A stretch of DNA of 64,000 nt from Sphingomonas sp. PAMC26645 (GTDB taxonomy: Bacteria > Pseudomonadota > Alphaproteobacteria > Sphingomonadales > Sphingomonadaceae): contig NZ_CP039249.1 of the NCBI RefSeq assembly GCF_004795835.1, positions 2,078,501 through 2,142,500 on the forward strand, read 5' to 3'. Positions 17,801 through 25,411 of this stretch are shown one piece after another (the first letter of the stretch is position 1; each line of letters starts with the position of its first letter). The position numbers were made by a program, and so were the translations under genes. The notes under the pieces are model-generated. The model searched no databases and was not told the DNA's origin. It saw only the letters and a list, made by a program, of their open reading frames with translations.

Positions 17801-19125
17801 GTTCGTGGAGCACGCGCTTGATGGCCGCGCCACTGTCGGGCGGGATTCGGTACAACGGCCCATCGGCAGTGCTGTTCAGCTTCGCTGCGATCCCGAACCA
17901 GCAATTGTCGGGGCCGATCGCAGTCGCCGCGGACTTCTCCGGGCGTCTTCAGGCGCCGCAGCTGAACGGCGTCGTCCGCGCCGACAACCTGACCTACGAC
18001 AATGAGACCTATGGTACGCGCCTGTCGCAGATGCGGATTGCCGGGCGGTTCTCGAACACCGATTTGCAACTGACGCAGCTGACTGCGAAGGCTGGCGACG
18101 GTACCGTACAGGCGCAGGGCACGATAGGGTTCGCGGCGGACAGTGGCTTCCCAATCGATCTGCGCGCGACGCTGAACAATGCGCAGCTTGCCAAGAGCGA
18201 CGCGATCAGCGCGACCACGACGGGTACAGTCCACCTGACTAATGGACGCGATGGCGGCCTGATCCAGGGCGATCTCCAGATCCCCGAGGCACGCTACCAG
18301 ATCATCCGCCAGGGCCAGGCCGAGGTGCCCGAACTGACCGGCGTCCGCCGCAAGAGCGACATTCGCACGCCGCTTTCGACCGATCGCTCGCAGGTGCCCG
18401 AGGTAGGAAAGTTCAAGCTGGATCTCCGTGTCCGGGCGCCGAACCAGCTGTTCGTCTCGGGCATGGGCCTCGAGTCCGAATGGGAGATGGACATGCACAT
18501 CGGCGGTACGTCGGCCGCGCCGATCGTGACGGGTGGGCTCGACATCGTCCGCGGCACCTATTCGTTCTCGGGCAAGCGGTTCGAGGTCAACAAGGGCCAG
18601 ATCCGCTTCCGTGGCGGCGCGCTGACCGATCCGGATATCAACATCCAGGCGACCACCACGACCAGCGACATCACGGTCGTCATCAACGTCACCGGGACCG
18701 GCCAGAAGCCTCAGATCGCGTTCACGTCGACCCCGGTACTGCCGCAGGACGAAGTGCTCAGCCGCCTGTTGTTCGGGTCGAGCCCGGCCAATCTGTCGGC
18801 GACCGAGGCGATCCAGCTGGCGTCCGCACTGAACTCGCTGCGCGGATCGGGCGGCGGCGGTCTGAATCCGCTCGGCAAGCTCCGCTCGGCGACCGGGTTC
18901 GATCGGCTGCGCGTGCTCGGCGCCGATCAGGCGACCGGGCGTGGCACCAGCCTCGCAGCCGGCAAGTACATCACGAAGAACATCTATGTTGAGATCGTGA
19001 CCGACGCGAAGGGCTTCACCTCGACGCAACTCGAGATCGCGCTGACCAAAGCGCTCAGCCTGTTGTCGGCCGCGGGATCGAGCGGCGGGCAGAGCGCGAG
19101 CGTGAAATATACGAAGGACTATTGA
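14884..19125 (+). CDS. tamB: translocation/assembly module protein TamB
   Basis: 1413-residue inner-membrane-anchored periplasmic protein. One membrane helix (about residues 27-47) is followed by a very long beta-rich repeat region forming the hydrophobic groove of the AsmA/TamB superfamily, and by the conserved C-terminal TamB (DUF490) domain (about 1050-1413) with NKGQIRFRGG and LPQDEVLSRLLFG. It bridges the envelope with TamA and takes part in lipid transport or outer-membrane-protein assembly. Translation is coupled to tamA by the TGATG junction. Confidence 0.93.
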   Translation: MAENGTPHVETTHETIIVERRPLWQRILKWLAILVVGLVALVLIVLFGINTDPGRRLVADQIGGYTTASGLNIKVGRIDGSIYGAMTLSDVRVSDPKGVFLTSPKLAVDWRPFAFAKNHVHVRSLTTPLVTLQRRPVLNATPTDPNAPLLPDLDIDVNRLVIDRFLIAKPVTGQTHIVKIDGAVHIADKRAQLTTNATALTGPGIAGGDRLVLKLDAVPEQNKLDVNLKLTAPVGGVVSTMGSFKAPLTATVDGRGSWASWQGRAVATLGGGQLANLGLTAKNGHIEVRGSTRPGLYLEGPVERLTSPQLDVAIDTTLNDRKADTRMTLKSDALAVDAGGLIDLANSRFGNFAVNAKLLTPGAILPNLSGRDVTARVVLDGAFATPTVDYKVRAATIAFGDMGVENLYAEGLARVNSDRILVPIKARARRVTGLNAAVGGLATNVAIDGDFAISGVNVLSDNLKIRSDKIDATAVVVANLSTGRYTGALKGRINNYRVDGIGIVNLTTGAKLVPGPKGGFGITGRVVAQTSQIFNEGARSFLGGNAIVRSDIGYSPEGIVTFGNLRMNAPQFRVTRGEGRFDPATGAVLVNADAYSTAYGPLSARVTGSATAPVVVLRAPRPGVGVGLVNLNARIVGRGGAYAVTASGGTNYGPFTADVLVRPGVQLAVDVRRVVFAGIVGSGRIVQTAAGPFAGALQFAGQGLSGNVRLANQGGYQRADVAARANGAKIPGMVDFTIGRAIVNATAVLTPTPQIVADAQVADMRYGAIVLSAARARVNYVGGKGTAQALLTGSNGVPFRLAVNAKLSPNNYLVAAQGQANGIDFRTVNPARIQAVKGEYRLSPTRIDFGGAGGGSARLAGSYGRGTNAQVRLDRLDLSTLSALVPNLGIGGKATGSLDFSQANSAALPTADARVTVTNFTRSGLAAVSDPVDIVFAGTLGGEGATGRALVRRGTSVIGRMVANLRPLPAGNGSWSTRLMAAPLSGGIRYNGPSAVLFSFAAIPNQQLSGPIAVAADFSGRLQAPQLNGVVRADNLTYDNETYGTRLSQMRIAGRFSNTDLQLTQLTAKAGDGTVQAQGTIGFAADSGFPIDLRATLNNAQLAKSDAISATTTGTVHLTNGRDGGLIQGDLQIPEARYQIIRQGQAEVPELTGVRRKSDIRTPLSTDRSQVPEVGKFKLDLRVRAPNQLFVSGMGLESEWEMDMHIGGTSAAPIVTGGLDIVRGTYSFSGKRFEVNKGQIRFRGGALTDPDINIQATTTTSDITVVINVTGTGQKPQIAFTSTPVLPQDEVLSRLLFGSSPANLSATEAIQLASALNSLRGSGGGGLNPLGKLRSATGFDRLRVLGADQATGRGTSLAAGKYITKNIYVEIVTDAKGFTSTQLEIALTKALSLLSAAGSSGGQSASVKYTKDY

Positions 19126-19194
19126 GTAAAGATCACAACAGGATAGGTTCGGTTATGAAACCTACGGCGTAACGCCGGGGCGCGAGGATGCAGC

Positions 19195-20676
19195 ATGACC
19201 GAACATGTCGACGTGATCGTGGTGGGCGCCGGCATTTCCGGGATCGGCACCGGCTACCACCTCCAGACGCGCTGCCCCGACCGCAGCTACATGATCCTCG
19301 AGGGCCGGCAGTCGATGGGCGGGACGTGGGACCTGTTCCGCTATCCCGGCATCCGCTCCGACTCGGACATGCACACGCTGGGATTCGTCTTCCACCCGTG
19401 GACCGCGGCTAAGTCGATCGCCGACGGCCCCTCGATCCGCGCTTATGTCGAGGAAACCGCGAACGCGTACGGAATCGACCGAAAGATCCGCTACGGCCAC
19501 CACGTCAAGTCCGCCGCATGGTCGACCGAGGACGCGCGCTGGACGGTCGAGGCTACCGGCCCCGATGGCCCGGTCACGATGACCTGCAACTTCCTCTCGA
19601 TGTGTGCGGGCTATTATAATTACGCCAAGGCCTATTCGCCCGAGTTCGAGGGCGCGGACAGCTTTGCCGGGCAGATCGTCCACCCGCAATTCTGGCCCGA
19701 GGATCTCGACTATAGCGGCAAGCGAGTCGTCGTGATTGGCAGCGGCGCGACGGCGGTGACGCTTGTGCCGACGATGGCGAAGACCGCGGCGCACGTGACG
19801 ATGCTCCAGCGCTCGCCGACCTATATCGTCGCGCGGCCCGGCGAGGACGGCGTGGCGAACTGGCTGCGTGGCAAGCTGCCGGCCAAGGCCGCCTACGGCA
19901 TCACGCGGTGGAAGAACGTGCTGATGGGTATGTTCTTCTATCGGATGGCACGTAAGAAGCCGGCTGTCGTGAAGGAGCGGATGATCGGCATGGTCCGCGA
20001 TCATCTCGGCCCGGACTACGACGTCGCGACACACTTCACCCCGCGCTACAACCCGTGGGACCAGCGTGTCTGCCTGGTTCCCGACGGCGACTTGTTCACC
20101 GCGATCAATGCCGGCACAGCCTCGATCGTCACCGACACGATCGCGCGGATCACGCCTGACGGCATCCATCTTGATTCGGGGAAGGACCTGCCTGCCGACG
20201 TGATCGTCACCGCGACGGGCCTCGAACTGCAACTGATGAGCGGGGTCGCGTTCAGCCTCGACGGCAAGCCGATCGAACTCGCCGGGCGACTCCAGTACAA
20301 GGGCATGATGTTCGACGGCGTGCCGAACCTGTCCTCGACCTTCGGCTACACCAACGCGTCGTGGACGCTGAAGGCGGACCTGACGGCGATCTACATGTGC
20401 CGGCTGTTGAATACGATGAAGAAGCGCGGCCTGCGTCAGGCGATGCCGTTCAACAATGATCCGACGATGAAGAGCGAGTCGTTCCTCGATTTCACATCGG
20501 GGTACGTGCAGCGCGCCGCTGCGGCTTTACCGACGCAGGGAGAGCGCAAGCCGTGGAAGCTGAACCAGAATTACGCCCTGGACGTGCTTGCGCTCAAGTT
20601 CGGCTCGATCGATGATGCGATGCGGTTCTCGAACCCGGTGCGGGCTCCGGCACGGCGGGAGGACGTTACCGCCTGA
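19195..20676 (+). CDS. flavin-containing (Baeyer-Villiger type) monooxygenase
   Basis: 493 residues. The FAD-binding GAGISGIGTGYHL is at residues 11-23, FRYPGIRSDSDMHTL follows, and an NADPH-binding VVVIGSGATAV lies near 179. The segment FAGQIVHPQFWP at about residues 157-168 fits the Baeyer-Villiger fingerprint F-x-G-x3-H-x3-W-P. It should insert oxygen into ketones or oxidise heteroatoms using NADPH and O2. GAGGATGCAGC precedes the ATG. It stands alone, so the natural substrate cannot be inferred. Confidence 0.88.
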   Translation: MTEHVDVIVVGAGISGIGTGYHLQTRCPDRSYMILEGRQSMGGTWDLFRYPGIRSDSDMHTLGFVFHPWTAAKSIADGPSIRAYVEETANAYGIDRKIRYGHHVKSAAWSTEDARWTVEATGPDGPVTMTCNFLSMCAGYYNYAKAYSPEFEGADSFAGQIVHPQFWPEDLDYSGKRVVVIGSGATAVTLVPTMAKTAAHVTMLQRSPTYIVARPGEDGVANWLRGKLPAKAAYGITRWKNVLMGMFFYRMARKKPAVVKERMIGMVRDHLGPDYDVATHFTPRYNPWDQRVCLVPDGDLFTAINAGTASIVTDTIARITPDGIHLDSGKDLPADVIVTATGLELQLMSGVAFSLDGKPIELAGRLQYKGMMFDGVPNLSSTFGYTNASWTLKADLTAIYMCRLLNTMKKRGLRQAMPFNNDPTMKSESFLDFTSGYVQRAAAALPTQGERKPWKLNQNYALDVLALKFGSIDDAMRFSNPVRAPARREDVTA

Positions 20677-20849
20677 TGGAAATCTTGCAGGCCGGCATCC
20701 GCGATCAGCGTAGTGCCAAACGGCATCGACCGTATCCGTAAGCCTAGGTTCGTCAGGTCGTGACGCTCGGGGATCTCGCAGCGACTGAGTGTCGATCGAC
20801 GAGCCACGGCAGCGGTGTCGCGTTGCTAAAGCACTGCTACCTTAAAGTG

Positions 20850-20902
20850 TCGGCTCGAACACCGAAACGCGTTCTTATTCAACGCGTCAGTGTTCGAGCC
20901 GA
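20850..20902 (-). terminator. strong two-part hairpin after the 17-codon ORF
   Basis: TCGGCTCGAACAC (20850-20862) pairs perfectly with GTGTTCGAGCCGA (20890-20902), and inside it ACGCGTT (20867-20873) pairs with AACGCGT (20881-20887) around a 7-base loop. On the minus strand the hairpin begins 8 bases after the stop of the short ORF, so it could end that transcript. No T tract follows, so a structural or stabilising RNA element is also possible. I see nothing in 20677-20849. Confidence 0.6.
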
Positions 20903-20910
20903 TTCGGCAT

Positions 20911-20964
20911 TCACCAGGGGCGAATGTTCTCGCCGTAAACCAGCGAGATAAGAAACTTCAGCAT
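20911..20964 (-). CDS. 17-residue micro-ORF (hypothetical)
   Basis: MLKFLISLVYGENIRPW, 17 residues, with a hydrophobic N-terminal half that could be a membrane-seeking helix and a polar tail. It is worth calling because of its setting: the ribosome binding site GGGAG lies 6 bases before the ATG, a perfect TATAAT lies about 40 bases upstream of the ATG, and a strong hairpin follows the stop. An in-frame ATG at 20988 would give 25 residues but has no good site. It could encode a micropeptide, a leader peptide, or be part of a small regulatory RNA. Confidence 0.45.
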   Translation of the reverse strand: MLKFLISLVYGENIRPW

Positions 20965-21003
20965 GTTTTTCTCCCTAATTGGCACCATGAGGTGCTTCAC
21001 GGG

Positions 21004-21033
21004 ATTATAGGTTAACGAGACGTTAAACAATAA
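21004..21033 (-). promoter_or_regulatory. candidate promoter for the micro-ORF unit
   Basis: On the minus strand TATAAT (positions 21009 to 21004) is preceded by TTATTG at 18-base spacing (21033 to 21028), a weak -35. The local region is much more AT-rich than its surroundings. The predicted transcript would begin near 20997, leaving a leader of about 30 bases before the ATG. Confidence 0.5.
21012..21026. promoter_or_regulatory. CtrA-like box TTAA-N7-TTAA
   Basis: TTAA-CGAGACG-TTAA, followed by AC, fits the CtrA consensus TTAA-N7-TTAAC and is also an inverted repeat (GTTAACG and CGTTAAAC). It overlaps the spacer of the minus-strand promoter and lies about 100 bases upstream of the plus-strand EAL gene. 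CtrA is the alphaproteobacterial response regulator controlling cell cycle, motility and c-di-GMP genes. It could repress the small unit, activate the EAL operon, or both. Confidence 0.5.
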
Positions 21034-21121
21034 CATTTGTAATTTGTTAACCATCTTTGTCGGGCTCGTGCATGCTACGTGCTTAAGGGTATGTTTATGC
21101 GTCCGGGCTATTGGGTCAGGA

Positions 21122-22474
21122 ATGAGGGACATTCCGCACGGTCAGTTCGAAGGCAGCCCGCACTTTGCGGCCATGCGTCTGCTGGACGTCGACTCGTCGG
21201 TCGAGCGTACGCGCAACGCCATTTTCAAGGCATCGCAAGCTTCGTGGCGGTTCCTCGTGCTTGCCGAGATCTCGAATTTTTCCGTGTTGCGCCGTCACTT
21301 GGGACGCTCAAGAGCGGACACCTTGATCGTCGACGTGGCGGCGCGAATCGCTGATACATTGCCGGACGCGCGGATTATGGTCGCGGGACGCGACACGGCG
21401 GAAATCGTCTTCGAGAGCGAGGCACGGCTGGCCTTGGACGTCGCGATCGCCGCACTGGAGGTCGCGTTCGAAGAACCGTTCGACATCGACGGCGAATCCT
21501 ATGTCATTCACGTTCAGCTAGGCGCCGCCGCCGCGTCTGCGCACCGCGACGAAGTGCTGCTGATCGAGGAGGCCGAACACGCGTTGCGAGAAGCCCGCGA
21601 CGAACGCATCGCAATCGCGCGCGATGTGACCGGCACCCCAGCGGCGATGGATCGTGCGGAGCTGTCGCTGGATCTGACGCGTGCGATCGAAAAGGAGGAG
21701 TTGTTCCTTCAATATCAGCCTAAGGTTCACTTACGTCGTCAGGAAGTCACGAGTGTCGAGGCACTGGTCCGCTGGAACCACCCGACACGCGGGCTCGTAT
21801 TGCCTAACGACTTTATACCCTTGGCCGAGGAATCTCGGGATATCGTCGCGCTGACGCTGTGGACGATCCGTCGTTCAATCGCGGACCAGAAGGCGCTCGC
21901 CGCCAGTGGTCACGACCTGCGCATCTTCATCAATATTGCGGGGGCGTTGCTCGCGGACAAGCGGTTCGTTCGCCGCGCCTGTGCGCTGGTTCAGACAAGT
22001 GGCGCACAACTCGGGTTCGAGATCACCGAAACGTCGGTGATCCGCGATCCGGAAAGTGCGATCGCCAATCTCAAGATCTTTGCGGATATCGGGATCATCA
22101 TCGCGATCGACGACTATGGGGCAGGCCTGTCGTCGCTGGCGTATCTGAAGCAGCTGCCGGCACGCGAACTGAAGATCGACAAGCTGTTCGTCACGCAACT
22201 CGCCAGCTCGAATCGCGACCCATTGATCGTCCGGTCGACGATCGATCTCGCGCACGCGCTCGAGATGGAAGTCGTCGCTGAGGGTGTAGAGAGCCAGGCG
22301 GCGATGGCATTGTTGTCGGTGATGGGCTGCGACATGATCCAGGGCTTCCTCATCAGCCGACCGATCAATCTTGATGCGCTGATCCACTTTCTCGATGATG
22401 GAAAGTATCAGGCTATTGCGGCGGACATGCGCGCGCCGTTCAATCGGCTCGCGACCGTCTGGAAGCGTGCCTGA
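21122..22474 (+). CDS. EAL-domain c-di-GMP phosphodiesterase with degenerate GGDEF
   Basis: 450 residues from ATG 21122; the frame is open further upstream to a TTG at 21044 and the ribosome binding site is poor. The N-terminal half (about 1-190) looks like a GGDEF domain without its signature motif (RDTAEIVFE instead). The EAL domain has VEALVRW (E213-A-L), ETSV, DDYGAG (D330, D331) and EVVAEGVES, so catalytic residues appear present. It should hydrolyse c-di-GMP in the cytoplasm. No membrane segment is seen. It is followed 5 bases later by a sensor kinase gene. Confidence 0.87.
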   Translation: MRDIPHGQFEGSPHFAAMRLLDVDSSVERTRNAIFKASQASWRFLVLAEISNFSVLRRHLGRSRADTLIVDVAARIADTLPDARIMVAGRDTAEIVFESEARLALDVAIAALEVAFEEPFDIDGESYVIHVQLGAAAASAHRDEVLLIEEAEHALREARDERIAIARDVTGTPAAMDRAELSLDLTRAIEKEELFLQYQPKVHLRRQEVTSVEALVRWNHPTRGLVLPNDFIPLAEESRDIVALTLWTIRRSIADQKALAASGHDLRIFINIAGALLADKRFVRRACALVQTSGAQLGFEITETSVIRDPESAIANLKIFADIGIIIAIDDYGAGLSSLAYLKQLPARELKIDKLFVTQLASSNRDPLIVRSTIDLAHALEMEVVAEGVESQAAMALLSVMGCDMIQGFLISRPINLDALIHFLDDGKYQAIAADMRAPFNRLATVWKRA

Positions 22475-22479
22475 CCGCA

Positions 22480-24954
22480 ATGGCGCAACGCTGGATCGTA
22501 GCTGTTGCTGCCGTAGTTTTCGCGGTGATCGGACCGGCGGTATCCGGGCAATCCACCGCGGGTCAGGATGGCGATACCGTTGCCGTCAGGTACGAAGCTA
22601 CCGTCGCCGACGTGAATGCTACGATGTTGATCGATCCTGCCAAGGCATTGCCAAAAGCGGTGGCTGCCGAACACCTTGCTGCGACGATCACCGACCAGAA
22701 GGCCCGTGGTATCGCGATCGCGAAGGCGCAATGGCTCCAGGGGGAATCGTATCTCCGGACGAACGATACCGACAAGGCCGACGCACCGATCCGAAGTGCG
22801 CTTGCCGCGGTAAAGACGTTTCAACCACAATCAAAGCTGCACGCCGACTTGTTGATTTCGATGGGCTGGCTCGACAGTTCGCAAGGCCGCGCCGGCAGCG
22901 CCTTGATCGATTACCAACGGGCGTTTGCGATTTATCGCAGGCTCGGGGATGCGCGTGGACAATCCCGTACCTTGGTCTTCATTGCAATGCTGTATACCGA
23001 GGCTAAAGATCCGGACACGGCGGATAGATATTATCAGCAAGCTCTGGAAATCTATCACGCTGATGCAAATATCGCCGTATCGATTTACAATAACAGGGCT
23101 TTGGTGCTTGCTCAGGATAAGCAGTACAAGAAGGCGGCTGTTCAATTCAAGAAATCGCTCGATTTAGCAACGCAATTGAATAGCAAGAACCTGCTAGAAC
23201 TTATCCACATGAATATCGCGCGTGTGCAGCTCGCACTCGGAAATTTGACGATAGCGGACCGTGCCATTGCGAGTGGACGGGCGATTGCCGACCCTGCCGA
23301 TACCAGACTTGCTGGACGTCTTACCGCAACCGCCGCACAATCTGCGCTGCAGCACGGTGACGTACCGCGCGCGCAACGGCTGATCGAAAGCGCATTCGCG
23401 GGGATCAATCCGACGACAACGGACACGGCGTACCGCGATGCTCACCTGACGGCCTATGATATCTTTACGGCGGCAGGCGACTCACCAGCAGCGCTCGTCC
23501 ATCTCCAAGCCCTCAAGCGCCTCGACGACGCAGGCACCAAGCTCGCCACCGACACGAAGACCGCGCTGATGGCGGCGCGATTCGATTTCGCCAATCAGGA
23601 GTTGCGGATCAGCCAACTCAAGGCCAGCGAATTGCAGCGCAGCATTGCGTTCGAGCGCACACAGGCGCGCACGCAGCGAAATATTTTCATCGCGACGGGC
23701 GCGGCGGTCGCGGTCGTTATCGCGCTGTTGGCGATCGGGTTGGTTACGATCCGCCGCAGCCGGGATCAGGTCCGCGCCGCGAACGACGATCTCGCGGTGA
23801 CGAACAGCGCGTTGAGCAAGGCACTGGCCGCGAAGACCGAGTTCCTTGCGACGACCAGTCATGAAATCCGGACGCCGCTTAACGGTATCCTGGGCATGAC
23901 TCAGGTGATGCTGGCGGACCCGACGCTGCCGGCGGACTTGCGCGATCGGCTTGGGGTGGTGCATGGCGCCGGGATCACGATGCGTGCGCTCGTCAATGAC
24001 ATCCTGGACATCGCCAAGATGGAAACCGGCAACCTTACGATCGAGGCTGCTGCGTTCGACGTCTGCGCGACAGTGAAGGACGCGGCGCGGATGTGGGAAG
24101 AGCAGGCGCGCGCAAAAGGCCTCTCCTTCACCGTCGATGTCGGCGGTTGCCCTGCGATGATCATGGGCGACGCCGCACGGGTTCGGCAGATCGTCTTCAA
24201 TCTCCTGTCGAACGCGCTGAAGTTCACCAAGACGGGCCATGTCGCACTGAGCATCCAAGTCGGCGACGACGACCGGTTGCGCGTTGGCGTCACCGATTCC
24301 GGCATCGGTATTCCCGCCGACAAGATCGAGGAAATCTTCGAATCGTTCCGCCAAGCCGATGCCGGGACGACACGGCAATTCGGTGGTACTGGTTTGGGAC
24401 TGTCGATCTGTCGCAATCTGGCGCGTGCCATGGGCGGTGACGTGTCCGTCAGCAGCATCGTGGGGCAGGGGGCGACCTTCACGCTCGTCCTGCCGTTGGT
24501 CCGTGCGGACTCGAAGGTGGTCGATATCGTCGAAACGGATACGCGACCGGGTACGCTCATCGTCGATCGCAACCCGATCACGCGCAGCATGTTCAAGACC
24601 TTGCTTGCACCGCACGGCGGCCCGATCGCCTTCGCGGCGTCGGTCGACGAAGCGGTCACGCGTCTTGCCGATGGCGACATCGCACGCGTGTTGATCGACG
24701 ATGCGTCGGTGCGCGCCAGCGACGACGCGCTGGGCGGGCTGTCGCGGATTGCCGAGGCGGCGTATATTTCGCGTGCCGAAACGACGTTGCTCTGGCCAGT
24801 TGCCGCAGAGGAAGAGCGTAAGGAACTGCTGGGTACGGGGATCACGCGGGTCGTCGCGAAGCCGGTGAGCGGAGGCACGCTGATTGCGAGAATGTTCGAT
24901 GGATCGGTATCGACCAATGGCGTGAATCCGGACCTTGTATCGCATGCTGCATGA
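22480..24954 (+). CDS. TPR-containing hybrid-type sensor histidine kinase
   Basis: 824 residues. A signal or anchor segment (residues 5-22) leads into a periplasmic TPR-like helical region (about 60-390), then a membrane helix (about 401-424). HisKA follows with SHEIRTPLNG (H461), then HATPase_c with NLLSNALKFT, DSGIGIPAD and FGGTGLGLS. The C-terminal 120 residues are a divergent receiver: LIVDRNP has one acidic residue where two are usual, VLIDD may keep the phospho-acceptor, and VVAKP keeps the Lys. It probably senses an envelope signal and phosphorylates the downstream regulator. Confidence 0.88.
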   Translation: MAQRWIVAVAAVVFAVIGPAVSGQSTAGQDGDTVAVRYEATVADVNATMLIDPAKALPKAVAAEHLAATITDQKARGIAIAKAQWLQGESYLRTNDTDKADAPIRSALAAVKTFQPQSKLHADLLISMGWLDSSQGRAGSALIDYQRAFAIYRRLGDARGQSRTLVFIAMLYTEAKDPDTADRYYQQALEIYHADANIAVSIYNNRALVLAQDKQYKKAAVQFKKSLDLATQLNSKNLLELIHMNIARVQLALGNLTIADRAIASGRAIADPADTRLAGRLTATAAQSALQHGDVPRAQRLIESAFAGINPTTTDTAYRDAHLTAYDIFTAAGDSPAALVHLQALKRLDDAGTKLATDTKTALMAARFDFANQELRISQLKASELQRSIAFERTQARTQRNIFIATGAAVAVVIALLAIGLVTIRRSRDQVRAANDDLAVTNSALSKALAAKTEFLATTSHEIRTPLNGILGMTQVMLADPTLPADLRDRLGVVHGAGITMRALVNDILDIAKMETGNLTIEAAAFDVCATVKDAARMWEEQARAKGLSFTVDVGGCPAMIMGDAARVRQIVFNLLSNALKFTKTGHVALSIQVGDDDRLRVGVTDSGIGIPADKIEEIFESFRQADAGTTRQFGGTGLGLSICRNLARAMGGDVSVSSIVGQGATFTLVLPLVRADSKVVDIVETDTRPGTLIVDRNPITRSMFKTLLAPHGGPIAFAASVDEAVTRLADGDIARVLIDDASVRASDDALGGLSRIAEAAYISRAETTLLWPVAAEEERKELLGTGITRVVAKPVSGGTLIARMFDGSVSTNGVNPDLVSHAA

Positions 24955-25018
24955 GGCGTAGAGGCGGCCATATGGCCACGATATATCCTCCTTTGATCTA
25001 TGTTAAGCGGGGGGTGCG

Positions 25019-25411
25019 GTGAACGTTTTGTTCATCGAGGACGACCGGATGAACCGCCGCGTCGTCAAGGATATGCTCGACGTTGCCGGCGTATCGATGG
25101 TCGAGGCGGAAAGCGCGGAACGCGGTCTCGAGATCCTCGATGAACATGAGTTCGCGATGATCCTTGTCGATCTGCGGATGCCGGGCATGGATGGCATCAC
25201 GGCGATCCAGCATATCCGTGCCCGGGGCGACGCCAAAGCCAAGGTGCCGATCATCGTCGTGACCGCTGATATCGCGCCAGATCTGCGGGAGCGCTGTCTG
25301 ACGGCGGGTGCAGACGACGTTATTTTCAAGCCGGTCGCGATGGATTCACTGTTCGACGCGATGGGTATGATCCTGGCACGGGGCGCGGACGGCGACGGCC
25401 TGATCGTCTAG
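25019..25411 (+). CDS. single-domain response regulator (CheY/DivK-like)
   Basis: 130 residues, a complete receiver with no output domain. FIEDDRMNRR supplies the acidic pair, ILVDLRMPGMDG the phospho-acceptor D51, VVTAD the switch Thr, and IFKPV the Lys. The GTG start is preceded by a G-rich site. It is 64 bases after the kinase gene and likely shuttles phosphoryl groups to or from it, as DivK does in CtrA control. Confidence 0.9.
   Translation: MNVLFIEDDRMNRRVVKDMLDVAGVSMVEAESAERGLEILDEHEFAMILVDLRMPGMDGITAIQHIRARGDAKAKVPIIVVTADIAPDLRERCLTAGADDVIFKPVAMDSLFDAMGMILARGADGDGLIV

Noticed and set aside
15460..19029. Minus-strand open frame of almost 1200 codons opposite tamB
   Set aside because: It is Arg/Asp/Ala-rich without any domain, explained by GC-rich codon bias of tamB; tamB has proper motifs and coupling.
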